NCBI GenBank assembly: GCA_017397895.1
Contig: JAFQHP010000017.1
Span: forward strand, 1-64,000
Reading direction: 5' to 3'
DNA: 64,000 nucleotides
Origin: Clostridia bacterium
GTDB taxonomy: Bacteria > Bacillota > Clostridia > Christensenellales > Aristaeellaceae
Shown: positions 17,219 to 27,244 of the stretch, piece by piece
Position numbering within the stretch: position 1 is the first letter of the stretch
Layout of the letters: every line of letters begins with the position of its first letter
Made by a program: the position numbers and the translations under genes
Notes under the pieces: model-generated
What the model was told of the DNA's origin: nothing
The model's input: the letters and a program-made list of their open reading frames with translations, nothing else
The model's database searches: none

Positions 17219-17260
17219 AAAAAGAACCCTGCTTCCTTCTTGGAGGCAGGGTTTCTCTTT
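17217..17260. terminator. Bidirectional terminator
   Basis: 12-bp stem (17225-17236 with 17242-17253, one G-U) with A/T tracts on both sides, between convergent genes. Confidence 0.88.
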
Positions 17261-17261
17261 A

Positions 17262-18008
17262 TTAATAGGGGCTTGCAAATTCTGCTTCAGCCTTCTTCAC
17301 GGCATCTTCCAGCGTCATGCCGGTGAAGTGGGGGGCGTTCAGGTAGCGGCCGGATTTCTTGTCATCCACGAACAGGCCCACTACGATGCCGGGAATGGCG
17401 CTTTCCGGCGCGTTGGGGGCGTGGGGGCCGCCAAGGTCGGTGCGGCACCAGCCGGGATCGGTCAGGTTGATCATCACGTCGGTGCCCTGTACGGTGGAGC
17501 CCAGGTCGATGGTGATTTTGTCCAGGGCCGCTTTGCTGGCGGAATAGCCGGCCTGCTGGGGGTCCAGCCGGATGCCGGAGGTGGTGTTGAGGATGCGGCC
17601 AAAGCCCTTTTCCTTCATTTTGGGCAGGAAATGATACATGATCAGCGCCGGAGCGATGGTGTTGATGGCGAAGGATTTTTCGTAATCCTCCACCGGGGTA
17701 TTGCAATAATCGTTGCGGTAGGCCACCTGCATGCCGGCGTTATTGGCCACAAAGTCAATGCGTACGCCCAGGGCGTCAATGTCCTGCAGCATGGCTTTCA
17801 CCTGATCCATATCGGTGAATTCCGCTTCCACGGCGTATGCTTCCACGCCCTTTGCCTTTACTTCCTGCAGCACCTTCTCACAGTGGGCTTTGGTGCGGCC
17901 GTGGAGCACCAGATTGCACCCCTGATCGGCCAGGAACAGGGCAGTCAGGTAGCCGATCCCACGGGCAGCGCCGGTGATAAATGCCCATTTACCATTCACA
18001 TTCACCAT
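17262..18008 (-). CDS. Short-chain dehydrogenase/reductase
   Basis: A 248-residue NAD(P)-dependent oxidoreductase. It has the Rossmann motif TGAARGIG (residues about 13-20), the NNAG motif (VANNAGM), and the catalytic Ser with YSASK around residue 155. GAAGGAGTG precedes ATG 18008. Its start overlaps the end of the HD-hydrolase gene by 20 bp, so the two are co-expressed. The substrate is not evident. Confidence 0.9.
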   Translation of the reverse strand: MVNVNGKWAFITGAARGIGYLTALFLADQGCNLVLHGRTKAHCEKVLQEVKAKGVEAYAVEAEFTDMDQVKAMLQDIDALGVRIDFVANNAGMQVAYRNDYCNTPVEDYEKSFAINTIAPALIMYHFLPKMKEKGFGRILNTTSGIRLDPQQAGYSASKAALDKITIDLGSTVQGTDVMINLTDPGWCRTDLGGPHAPNAPESAIPGIVVGLFVDDKKSGRYLNAPHFTGMTLEDAVKKAEAEFASPY

Positions 18009-18591
18009 GTTTGAACACTCCTTCTTCGTCCCGTTCGGTGGCGATTTTCAGTTTGGTTTCGTCCTGCAAAGTCTGGCGGATGGATTTGGTGTATTCGGAG
18101 AAATCCACCTTGTCCCAGCCGTAGTTCAGGTTCAGTTCGTATTCATGGTCTTCCCAGGTGCTGATGTCGCTTTCGTTGTGCTGGAAAACGGCTTCCAGGC
18201 TGTCCATGGATTTATACACCTTGGCTTCCAGGGTTTTCAGGGCGTCCATTTCGGCGTACAGTGCCGTCAGGTCGCTGCGGTAGGGTTCGGGCAGGGACTG
18301 TACCCAGGTGTTCAGCACGCTGCTTTCCTTTGCTTCATCGGCTTCCGTTTTGTCAAACACGGGAATATCGCCGGTGAAGGCTTCGCCCATATCGTGCATG
18401 ATGCACATTTTGATGACCTTGTTGATATCGATGCCGGGGAATTCATCCTGCAGGAAATAGGCCATCATGGAAATGCGCCAGCAGTGTTCTGCCACGCTTT
18501 CCCGGCGGCCGCCGGAGGTGAAGCAATGGCGGGGGGTATCCTTCAGCCGTTCGGCCATGTGGATCAGGTTCACATAATCTTTAACGTTCAT
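17989..18591 (-). CDS. HD-domain phosphohydrolase (YfbR-like)
   Basis: A 200-residue protein with the HD metal-binding pattern: His in SVAEHCWRI, His-Asp in MCIMHDMGEAFTGDI, and a later Asp in SMDSLEAVFQHNESD. This matches the YfbR/HDDC2 group of 5'-nucleotidases acting on deoxynucleoside monophosphates. AAAGGAAT lies upstream of ATG 18591; earlier codons are open but fall next to a tRNA terminator. Operon with the SDR gene that overlaps its end. Confidence 0.87.
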   Translation of the reverse strand: MNVKDYVNLIHMAERLKDTPRHCFTSGGRRESVAEHCWRISMMAYFLQDEFPGIDINKVIKMCIMHDMGEAFTGDIPVFDKTEADEAKESSVLNTWVQSLPEPYRSDLTALYAEMDALKTLEAKVYKSMDSLEAVFQHNESDISTWEDHEYELNLNYGWDKVDFSEYTKSIRQTLQDETKLKIATERDEEGVFKHGECEW

Positions 18592-18714
18592 AAAAGAAAT
18601 TCCTTTCCATAGATTGCTGATTTTATGATAAACAAAAAGAGCGGGAATTGCAAGGGAAAAATGGAAAAATGAAAGGAGGTGGCAAAAGAAAAGGCGGGAT
18701 TGGCACAAGGGAAA

Positions 18715-18746
18715 ACAAAAAAAGAGAAGCTTTGCAGCTTCTCTTC
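18715..18746 (-). terminator. Terminator after tRNA-Arg
   Basis: AAGAGAAGC/GCTTCTCTT stem immediately after the CCA end on the minus strand, followed by a run of T. Confidence 0.88.
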
Positions 18747-18823
18747 TGGCGCGCCCTGGGAGATTCGAACTCTCGACCTTTTGATTCGTAGTCAAACACT
18801 CTATCCGGCTGAGCTAAGGGCGC
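18747..18823 (-). tRNA. tRNA-Arg (anticodon ACG)
   Basis: 77-nt cloverleaf on the minus strand. The 7-bp acceptor stem is GCGCCCT/AGGGCGC, the anticodon loop reads CTACGAA, the T-arm contains GTTCGAATC, and CCA is encoded. ACG would be modified to ICG to read CGU, CGC and CGA. Confidence 0.97.
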
Positions 18824-18914
18824 TCATGTTTGCTGTCCATCAGGCAGCTCATATAAGATAACACATATTACGAAAAAATGCAAGCCCTTTTTTGAAAATT
18901 TTTTCAACTTTTTT

Positions 18915-18955
18915 TCAAAAAAATTGCCCACAGCGGCGGCTGACCAACTGTGGGC
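18915..18955 (-). terminator. Terminator of nrdD
   Basis: 8-bp stem (18926-18933 with 18948-18955) followed on the minus strand by a long T-rich run. Confidence 0.8.
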
Positions 18956-18980
18956 GGGAAGAAAAAGGCGTTTTTTGGGG

Positions 18981-21317
18981 TTATTCGCAGCAATTGCAGG
19001 ACATATCGTGTTTCACGCGGTCATGCTCTTCGGCGCGCTTGGCGTTATTGAAGCGGTCCAGGGTGCCCACCAGATAACCGGTGATGCGGCGGATGCGTTC
19101 GAAGGGACGGCCCCCTTCTTCACGGCCGCAGTTGGGGCAGCAATCGCCGATGATGCCGTTGAAGCCGCAGATGGGGTCCCGGTCCACGGGATGGTTGATG
19201 GAGCCGTAGCCCACGCCGCAGTCATGCATGTGGCGCACAATGCGTTCGAAAGCTTCCAGGTTCTTGGTGGGATCGCCGTCCATTTCCACGTAGGAGATGT
19301 GGCCGGCGTTGGTGAGGGCGTGATAGGGGCCTTCCAGGGAGATCTTGTCGAAGGCGGAGATGGGGTAGTACACCGGCACGTGGAAGGAGTTGGTGTAGTA
19401 GTCCCGGTCGGTCACGCCGGGGATGATGCCGAAACGTTCCTTGTCCAGGCGGATGAAGCGGCCGGACAGGCCTTCTGCGGGGGTGGCCAGCAGGGTGTAG
19501 TTCATCTTGCGTTCCTGGCTGAGCTTGTCCATGAACTTGCGCATGAAGCCCACGATTTCCAGGCCCAGGTTCTGGCTTTCTTCGCTTTCGCCGTGATGCT
19601 TGCCGCGCAGGCACTTGAGGCATTCGGCCAGGCCGATGAAGCCCATGGAGAGGGTGCCGTGCTTGAGCACTTCCCGCACTTCGTCGTTCCAGTCCAGCTT
19701 TTCGGAATCGATCCACACGCCCTGGCCCATGAGGAAGGGGAAGTTATATACCTTCTTGCGGGACACGATTTCCAATCGTTCGTCCAGCTGTTCCACAACC
19801 AGCTTCATTTTGTTTTCCAGTTCGGCGAAGAACCAGTCGATATCCCCGTTGGCCTTGATGGCGATGCGGGGGAGGTTGATGGAGGTGAAGGACAGGTTGC
19901 CGCGGCGGGGTGATACTTCCCGGCTGCGGTCATGGGCGTTGCCCATCACGCGGGTGCGGCAGCCCATGTAAGCCACTTCGGTTTCGGGATGGCCGGGCTT
20001 GTAGTACTGCAGGTTATAGGGGGCATCCAGGAAGGAGAAGTTGGGGAAGAGGCGCTTGGCGCTCACCCGGATGGACAGGCGGTACAAATCGTAGTTGGGA
20101 TCGCCGGGGTTATAGTTGACGCCTTCCTTGACGCGGAAAATCTGGATGGGGAAGATGGGGGTTTCGCCCCGGCCAAGGCCCGCTTCGGTGGCCAGCAGGA
20201 TCTGCCGCATTACCAGACGGCCTTCTTCGGAGGTATCGGTGCCGTAGTTGATGGAGGAGAAGGGCACCTGGGCGCCGGCGCGGCTGTTCATGGTGTTCAG
20301 GTTGTGTACCAGGGCTTCCATGGCCTGGTAGGTGGCACGGGTGGTTTCTTCGGTGGCGTGCTTCTGGGCGAAAGCGGCAATGCGCTTTGCCAGATCGGCA
20401 TCCTTCACATATTCGGCAAGGGCTTCCTGCATGGCGCAGGCGGCTTCTTCCGTTTCCTTCAGGGCGGGGGAAGCGCCCTTTTGGGCCAGGGCGGCCATGA
20501 CGGCCTTGGCATGATCCGCCGCTTCTTCATCGCCGCAAAGCAGTTCCAGGGCACGGGCCAGGTTCATGCTGTAGCGCTTGATGAAGGTCTTCTTCACGCC
20601 GGGGGCCATGCCGTAGTCAAAGTCCACAATGGACTGGCCGCCGTGCTGGTCGTTCTGGTTGGCCTGGATGGCAATGCAGGCCAGGGCGGAATAGCTGGCG
20701 ATATCGTTGGGCTCACGCAGCACACCGTGGCCGGTGGAGAAGCCGTCTTTGAACAGGTCGCTCAGCTGAATCTGGCAGCAGGTGGTGGTGAGGGTCAGAA
20801 AGTCCAGGTCATGGATATGGATATCGCCGTCACGATGGGCCTGGGCATGCTTGGGGTTGAGCACATACATATCGTAGAACTGCTTGGCGCCTTCGCTGCC
20901 GAACTTCAGCATGCTGCCCATGGCGGTATCGCCGTTGATGTTGGCATTTTCGCGCTTGATGTCGCTGTCGATGGCATCCTTGTAGGTGATGTCTTCAAAC
21001 ACCTTCATCAGGCGGGTGTTCATTTCACGCACGCGGTTGCGCTCGGCACGGTAGAGGATGTAGGCCTTGGCGGTGCGCACAAAGCCCTTTTCGATCAGCA
21101 CATGTTCCACAATATCCTGCACTTCTTCCACGGTGGGGGTGGAGGAAATGTTTTCGTTGTTTTCAATTTCGGTAATGACCTGCTGGCAGATCTGACGGGC
21201 GGTTTCTTCGCCCTTGGCGCTGCCGCTGGCTTCAAAGGCCTTCAATACGGCGGTGGTGATCTTTTCGCTGTCAAAGGGCAGAATGCGGCCGTCCCGCTTG
21301 CGGATGGAAATAATCAT
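18981..21317 (-). CDS. nrdD: Anaerobic ribonucleoside-triphosphate reductase
   Basis: A glycyl-radical enzyme that reduces ribonucleotides to deoxyribonucleotides without oxygen. The 778-residue product has an N-terminal ATP-cone (about 1-90, IRKRDGRILPFDSEKI), the catalytic barrel (DIHIHDLDFLT, QNDQHGGQS, MGCRTRV), and a C-terminal zinc site (CCPNCGR plus terminal CNCCE). The radical-site stretch reads RITGYLVGT, with Thr in place of the common Cys before the Gly. GGAGGG lies 7 nt before ATG 21317. The activase nrdG is not adjacent on either side. Confidence 0.96.
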   Translation of the reverse strand: MIISIRKRDGRILPFDSEKITTAVLKAFEASGSAKGEETARQICQQVITEIENNENISSTPTVEEVQDIVEHVLIEKGFVRTAKAYILYRAERNRVREMNTRLMKVFEDITYKDAIDSDIKRENANINGDTAMGSMLKFGSEGAKQFYDMYVLNPKHAQAHRDGDIHIHDLDFLTLTTTCCQIQLSDLFKDGFSTGHGVLREPNDIASYSALACIAIQANQNDQHGGQSIVDFDYGMAPGVKKTFIKRYSMNLARALELLCGDEEAADHAKAVMAALAQKGASPALKETEEAACAMQEALAEYVKDADLAKRIAAFAQKHATEETTRATYQAMEALVHNLNTMNSRAGAQVPFSSINYGTDTSEEGRLVMRQILLATEAGLGRGETPIFPIQIFRVKEGVNYNPGDPNYDLYRLSIRVSAKRLFPNFSFLDAPYNLQYYKPGHPETEVAYMGCRTRVMGNAHDRSREVSPRRGNLSFTSINLPRIAIKANGDIDWFFAELENKMKLVVEQLDERLEIVSRKKVYNFPFLMGQGVWIDSEKLDWNDEVREVLKHGTLSMGFIGLAECLKCLRGKHHGESEESQNLGLEIVGFMRKFMDKLSQERKMNYTLLATPAEGLSGRFIRLDKERFGIIPGVTDRDYYTNSFHVPVYYPISAFDKISLEGPYHALTNAGHISYVEMDGDPTKNLEAFERIVRHMHDCGVGYGSINHPVDRDPICGFNGIIGDCCPNCGREEGGRPFERIRRITGYLVGTLDRFNNAKRAEEHDRVKHDMSCNCCE

Positions 21318-21373
21318 GGTGATACCCTCCATAGTACTATATCGTAATATAATGTATTTACGGTGCAGGAATT

Positions 21374-21402
21374 ATGATAATGGCAATGCCTCTGTTTGTC
21401 AA
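21374..21402 (-). promoter_or_regulatory. Promoter of nrdD
   Basis: Minus-strand TTGACA (21397-21402) and TATCAT (21374-21379), exactly 17 bp apart. Confidence 0.85.
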
Positions 21403-21410
21403 TAGCAAAA

Positions 21411-21426
21411 ACACAAAATAATGTAA
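21411..21426. promoter_or_regulatory. Candidate NrdR box (promoter-proximal)
   Basis: Matches 12 of 16 positions of the NrdR consensus ACACWATATATWGTGT, directly upstream of the nrdD -35 element. Confidence 0.5.
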
Positions 21427-21451
21427 AAAATACAATAAAAATTTAATCCAA

Positions 21452-21467
21452 CCACAAGATGTTGTGT
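21452..21467. promoter_or_regulatory. Candidate NrdR box (distal)
   Basis: CCACAAGATGTTGTGT matches 13 of 16 NrdR-consensus positions. Its centre is 41 bp (about four helical turns) from the other box. Confidence 0.55.
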
Positions 21468-21471
21468 ATAC

Positions 21472-21495
21472 AAAAACCGCCCCGTTTCGGGGCGG
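21472..21495 (-). terminator. Terminator of obgE-yhbY
   Basis: 7-bp perfect GC stem CCGCCCC/GGGGCGG followed on the minus strand by T5. Confidence 0.9.
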
Positions 21496-21524
21496 CAGGC
21501 AAAAACATAGATAAATCAAGGGGT

Positions 21525-21824
21525 TCAGGGCAGTTGGATCTTAGGTTCCTTTTCCCGGCAGGGGCGGTAGATGGAAAACCGGTTGCCAATGCACTGTACG
21601 GGTTGGGCGTACACCTGTGCGCACAATTCTTCGCAGGCTTCCCGGGCCGTCAGGGGACAGCCCTTTTGTACGGCGCACTTGATCAGTTCCCGGGCTTCCA
21701 GGGCATCCCAGGCAGCTTGGCGGGTGTTTTCGGTGATGCCCTCCTTGCCGATGTAGAGGATGGTGGGCAGGGTGTTGCACATGGAGCGCAGGAAAGAGCG
21801 CTGCTTGCTGCTCAGTTCGGACAT
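21525..21824 (-). CDS. yhbY: YhbY-family RNA-binding protein (CRM domain)
   Basis: A 99-residue protein formed by one CRM domain, which binds pre-50S ribosomal particles. It has LSSKQRSFLRSMCNTLPTILYIGKEGIT, with the GxxG-type loop YIGKEG, and LIKCAVQKGCPLTAREACEELCAQ. It lies 36 bp downstream of obgE, the usual order in Firmicutes, and both act in large-subunit assembly. Confidence 0.93.
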   Translation of the reverse strand: MSELSSKQRSFLRSMCNTLPTILYIGKEGITENTRQAAWDALEARELIKCAVQKGCPLTAREACEELCAQVYAQPVQCIGNRFSIYRPCREKEPKIQLP

Positions 21825-21860
21825 GATGATAACTCCTTTGTAAATAGGGTAAAATACAGG

Positions 21861-23198
<1,338 letters not shown>

Positions 23199-23317
23199 TT
23201 AAATCTGCTTCGCCTGCTGGCTTTTGTACATTGAAAAAATGTGGTAAAATGGATGTAACAAAGCAGATTGCAAATTCGTTTATATAGACGAAATCCAAAG
23301 GAAGGGGACAAAGAACA

Positions 23318-24667
23318 GTGTTCAGAAAAGTGATGGTGATATTTCTTGTGTATATGGCAACGATTTCTGCTGCGTTGGCCGGGGAGGATGCGCTGTACCC
23401 GATTCTGGAAAATGATCTGTGGGGCTACATGAACCGGCAGGGTGAAACGGTGATTGAGCCGCAGTATGACCTGGCAGAGCCGTTTGGAGAAGACGGCTTT
23501 GCGGTGGTGGGGAAGAAGGAAAACAGGAAGGTGCGCTGTGGGCTGATCGACCGGGAAGGGAATACGGTGCTGCCCCTCATTTATATTGATTTGTTTGGAG
23601 AAAACGGTGTATACAATCTGACCGGCCCGGACGAAAACGGGCAGATACAGGAAGGATTTTATAATACCCGGAACGGCTTTTTTCAACCGCCGGTATATGA
23701 TGAGGTTTATCTCAACGAACACTTTGTGCAGGTGGTTATCGGGAATAATTACGGCTTCGTCCGCTGCGAAAACGGTGAAATTGCCATAGAGGTGGAACAT
23801 CCCTGGACGCCTTATGAGGTGGGGGAACAGGAAGGATATTTGTTCCTGACAGAGGGAAGTGAATCCGGGGAGGAAGGGATCACCTGCCGGCTGCTGGACG
23901 AAAATTTGCAGGATATTCCGCTGCCGGAAGGGCTGATGCCCATGGGATGGGCGAAGGACGGCGTGGTGCCGGTGGAAAACGTATCGCCGGAGGAAAATGA
24001 GCAGAATGTGTCCGCCGGTGTGCATATGGAAATGGGCCTGGCCCGGGTGGACGGAACGGTGCTTCACGAAGCGGAATTTGATTATGTGCATGAAGCGCAT
24101 AACGGCGTGGTCCCCTTCTGGGAAAACGACCTGTGCGGTCATATGGACCTGGAGGGCAATGTGATTGTGCCGGCAAAATATGAAGTGATGGCCGGCGGAT
24201 GGCCGGGGTATTGGTTCTATGGGGATTATGCGCTGATTGATGAAGAAGATCGGTATCGGTATGTGGTGATCGACAGGCAGGGCAATGAGGTGTTCGTGGC
24301 GGACCGCTTCACCGATCAGGGGATGCTGTGCATGGAAGTGATCACGGAAGATAACCTGACGGAATATTCCTGGTATGCTGATGACAGCAACCTGAGCGGG
24401 CTGATGAAGTTTGAGGACGGACAAGCCCGGTATTTGACAGAGCCGATATTTGAAAGCGTACATTTGTGGAATGGGGAAGACGGCCTGTACCCGGCAAAGC
24501 AAAACGGCCTGTATGGCTTCATCGATGAAAACGGCCAATGGGTGCTGGAACCTGAATGGGATGATACCTACGGTTTTGAAAACGGCCTGGCCTGGGTGGA
24601 AAAGGATTGCAAGGCTGCGTATATCGACAGAGAAGGAAACGTGGTCTGGCAGGAAACAAGAGAATAA
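23318..24667 (+). CDS. WG-repeat protein, exported
   Basis: A 449-residue protein with a signal peptide (FRKVMVIFLVYMATISAALA). Degenerate WG (beta-leucine) repeats follow: LWGYMNRQGETVIEPQYD, CGLIDREGNTVLPLIY, LCGHMDLEGNVIVPAKYE, LYGFIDENGQWVLEPEWD and AAYIDREGNVVW. These repeats stack into a beta-rich domain of unknown binding partner. The start is GTG 23318, behind GGAAGGGG; a later ATG at 23333 would cut the signal peptide. It is a single gene between obgE and the carboxypeptidase. Confidence 0.85.
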   Translation: MFRKVMVIFLVYMATISAALAGEDALYPILENDLWGYMNRQGETVIEPQYDLAEPFGEDGFAVVGKKENRKVRCGLIDREGNTVLPLIYIDLFGENGVYNLTGPDENGQIQEGFYNTRNGFFQPPVYDEVYLNEHFVQVVIGNNYGFVRCENGEIAIEVEHPWTPYEVGEQEGYLFLTEGSESGEEGITCRLLDENLQDIPLPEGLMPMGWAKDGVVPVENVSPEENEQNVSAGVHMEMGLARVDGTVLHEAEFDYVHEAHNGVVPFWENDLCGHMDLEGNVIVPAKYEVMAGGWPGYWFYGDYALIDEEDRYRYVVIDRQGNEVFVADRFTDQGMLCMEVITEDNLTEYSWYADDSNLSGLMKFEDGQARYLTEPIFESVHLWNGEDGLYPAKQNGLYGFIDENGQWVLEPEWDDTYGFENGLAWVEKDCKAAYIDREGNVVWQETRE

Positions 24668-24697
24668 AGAAAAGGCTGCGAAAATGCAGCCTTTTTG
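24668..24697. terminator. Bidirectional terminator
   Basis: AAAGGCTGC/GCAGCCTTT stem with T-tracts on both strands, between convergent genes. Confidence 0.85.
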
Positions 24698-24698
24698 C

Positions 24699-25856
24699 TT
24701 ATTTCCAGTTGTCCAAAAGCCTTGTAATGCCGTCCAGCATGCCGGGCAGGGGCACGTCCTCTGCGGCCACGGCGGGCAATGTGGCAATGACGGCGCCATG
24801 GAGCAGGAGCTGCACCTGGCCCACCTCCTGGCCCTTTTCCACCGGGGCGGTGAGAGAATCCGGAAGGGCGGCTTCGAAGGAAAGCCCGGCTTTGTCACCG
24901 GCTTTGAGCAGCATGGAAAGGCCGCTGCCAAGGGCAATATCCACCTGCTCCCGGCTGCCAAGCGTTACCGGTAGCTGAATGCCGATCAGATCGCCGGGGC
25001 GGCAGATTTCTTCCCTTGTGTAGGCGGAAAAGCCAAAGTCCAGCATGGCGCGGGCTTCGTCAAAGCGGGTCTGGCTATTTGGCACCCCCAGTACAATGGC
25101 AATGAGCCGCATACCGTTATTTTCGGCGGTGGCGCACAGGCAATACTTGGCTTCACTTGTGGAGCCGGTTTTGAAGCCGTCGCAGCCTTCATAAAACCGC
25201 ACCAGCCGGTTGGTGTTGGTCAGGTCGGTGATGCGGCCGGAAGGGTGGGTGAGGGTATCCATCCAGGTGGAAGAAAATTTGAAGTAATCGGGATAAGCGC
25301 AAAGGGCCCGGGCAATCTGGGCCACGTCCCGGGCGCAGGTGTATTGCCCGTCAGCAGGCAAACCGGTGCAGTTGACATAATGGGTGTTTTCCAGGCCCAT
25401 CTGCGCAGCTTTTTCGTTCATGAGGGTGACGAACTGGCTTTCCGTGCCGGCCAGGTGTTCGGCAATAGCCACGGCGGCGTCGTTGGCGCTTGAAATGATG
25501 GCGGCCTTGATGAGGGTTTCCAGTTTGTAGGCGGCCCCGGCGTCCAGGAAGGCCTGGCTGCCTGTTTGCTGTGCGGCCGCTTTGGAAACGGTGACGGTAT
25601 CGTCCATGGCGGCAGCGCCGCTTTCCATACGCTCAAAGGCAATCAGCAGCGTCATCAGCTTGGTGATGGAGGCCACGGGGCGCTGTGCATCCGCCTCCTT
25701 TTCAAAGATCACCGTGCCGGTATTCGCTTCCATCAGAAGAGCGCTGGGGGCGGTGAGGGTGAGGGGGCAGGTTTCTTCCAGGGGCTGGGCATGGGCGGCG
25801 GGAACAAACAGGCACAGGGCCATGGCAAAAGCGCATACACGCAAAAAACGGGACAT
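24699..25856 (-). CDS. D-alanyl-D-alanine carboxypeptidase (DacF-like, S11)
   Basis: Trims the terminal D-Ala from peptidoglycan stems outside the membrane. The 385-residue product has a signal peptide (about 1-22, ending AHA) and the three penicillin-binding motifs in order: SITK (nucleophile serine), SSAN, and KTGSTS. A C-terminal beta domain (about 275-385) is present, but the amphipathic membrane anchor seen in DacA is not evident. GGAGG lies 8 nt before ATG 25856. The family includes the sporulation enzyme DacF; that role is not proven here. Confidence 0.93.
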   Translation of the reverse strand: MSRFLRVCAFAMALCLFVPAAHAQPLEETCPLTLTAPSALLMEANTGTVIFEKEADAQRPVASITKLMTLLIAFERMESGAAAMDDTVTVSKAAAQQTGSQAFLDAGAAYKLETLIKAAIISSANDAAVAIAEHLAGTESQFVTLMNEKAAQMGLENTHYVNCTGLPADGQYTCARDVAQIARALCAYPDYFKFSSTWMDTLTHPSGRITDLTNTNRLVRFYEGCDGFKTGSTSEAKYCLCATAENNGMRLIAIVLGVPNSQTRFDEARAMLDFGFSAYTREEICRPGDLIGIQLPVTLGSREQVDIALGSGLSMLLKAGDKAGLSFEAALPDSLTAPVEKGQEVGQVQLLLHGAVIATLPAVAAEDVPLPGMLDGITRLLDNWK

Positions 25857-25905
25857 ACTGCATTCCTCCTTATTCAGGAAGCAGTATGCCCCGAAAGTGT
25901 ATTTT

Positions 25906-27084
25906 TTATTTGGTTTCTTTGGCAACGCCGGAAGAAATGGCGGCCTGTGCCACCGCTTCTGCCACCGCCTTGCCCACCCGGGGGTCAAAAGCCTTGGGCA
26001 GGATATAGTCGGCGGAAAGTTCTTCCTCCGACACCAGGGAAGCAATGGCCCGGGAAGCGGCCATTTTCATTTCGTCGTTGATCTGACTGGCGCGCACGTC
26101 CAATGCCCCCCGGAAAATGCCGGGGAAGGCCAGCACATTATTGATCTGGTTGGGATGGTCGCTTCTGCCGGTGCCCACAATGGCGGCCCCTGCGGCCTTT
26201 GCTTCTTCCGGTTCAATTTCCGGCACGGGGTTGGCCATGGGGAACACACAGGGGTTTTCCGCCATGGAGGCGATCATTTCCCGGGAAACAATGTGGGGGG
26301 CGGAAACACCAATGAACACGTCCGCGCCCTGCAAGGCGTCGGAAAGGGTGCCGGTGATGCGGTCCCGGTTGGTGAGCCTGCTCATTTCCCGGTGAGCGTC
26401 GTTCAGCCCTTCCATGCCTTCGCACAGGATGCCGAACCTATCCACCATGATGATGTTTTTCACCCCCAGGTTCATCAGGTGCCGGGCGATGGAAATGCCG
26501 GCAGCGCCGGCGCCATTGATGACCACCTTCACCTGGTCCAGCTGCTTTCCGACCACCTTCAGGGCGTTGAGAAGCGCCGCGGCCACCACGATGGCGGTGC
26601 CGTGCTGGTCGTCGTGGAAGACGGGAATATCGCAGATTTCCTTCAGCTTCTTTTCAATTTCAAAGCAGCGGGGGGCGGCGATATCTTCCAGATTGATGCC
26701 GCCGAAACTGCCGGAAATGAGGTAAACGGTGCGCACGATTTCGTCCACATCCTTGGAGCGGATGCAGATGGGGAAGGCGTCCACCCCGGCAAACTCCTTG
26801 AACAGCACGCATTTGCCCTCCATCACCGGCATGCCGGCCTCCGGGCCGATATCCCCAAGGCCAAGAACGGCAGTGCCGTCGGTAATGACGGCCACCATGT
26901 TTTTGCGGCGGGTCAGCTGCCAGGAAAGATCGTAATCCTTCTGGATGGCCAGACAGGGCTCCGCCACGCCGGGGGTGTAGGCCAGGGAAAGGTCCTGGGC
27001 GTTTTTCACCGGGGTGCGGGAGATGACTTCGATTTTTCCCTGCCATTCATAATGCTTTTTCAGCGCTTCCTGCTTTATATCCAA
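25906..27084 (-). CDS. NAD(P)-dependent malic enzyme
   Basis: Oxidatively decarboxylates malate to pyruvate. The 392-residue product has the N-terminal malic domain (LSLAYTPGVAEPC, ITDGTAVLGLGDIGPEAGMPVMEGK, FHDDQHGTAIV) and a Rossmann domain (INGAGAAGISIARHL). It is the short bacterial type without a phosphotransacetylase tail. The start is TTG 27084 with AAAGGAGGG 7 nt upstream; no ATG lies close by in frame. It is 49 bp upstream of the carboxypeptidase gene. Confidence 0.95.
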   Translation of the reverse strand: MDIKQEALKKHYEWQGKIEVISRTPVKNAQDLSLAYTPGVAEPCLAIQKDYDLSWQLTRRKNMVAVITDGTAVLGLGDIGPEAGMPVMEGKCVLFKEFAGVDAFPICIRSKDVDEIVRTVYLISGSFGGINLEDIAAPRCFEIEKKLKEICDIPVFHDDQHGTAIVVAAALLNALKVVGKQLDQVKVVINGAGAAGISIARHLMNLGVKNIIMVDRFGILCEGMEGLNDAHREMSRLTNRDRITGTLSDALQGADVFIGVSAPHIVSREMIASMAENPCVFPMANPVPEIEPEEAKAAGAAIVGTGRSDHPNQINNVLAFPGIFRGALDVRASQINDEMKMAASRAIASLVSEEELSADYILPKAFDPRVGKAVAEAVAQAAISSGVAKETK

Positions 27085-27117
27085 AGAGAAACCCTCCTTT
27101 ACAATGCAAACAGCAAT

Positions 27118-27123
27118 ATTATA
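27118..27123 (-). promoter_or_regulatory. -10 element of the malic enzyme gene
   Basis: Minus-strand TGCTATAAT, an extended -10; the -35 (CTTTCA) is weak. Confidence 0.5.
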
Positions 27124-27178
27124 GCAGTTTTTTTCGGAAATGAAAGCGAAGAACATGAAAAGAACGAAAGAAACCAGC

Positions 27179-27207
27179 TGGACGGGCAGAGGAGAATCCG
27201 ATATAAT
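27179..27207 (+). promoter_or_regulatory. Candidate promoter of the GH29 gene
   Basis: Consensus TATAAT (27202-27207) with a weak -35 TGGACG 17 bp upstream. Confidence 0.45.
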
Positions 27208-27244
27208 AAAGGCAGAAGAAATAAGCCTGAAAGGGGCCCTTATC

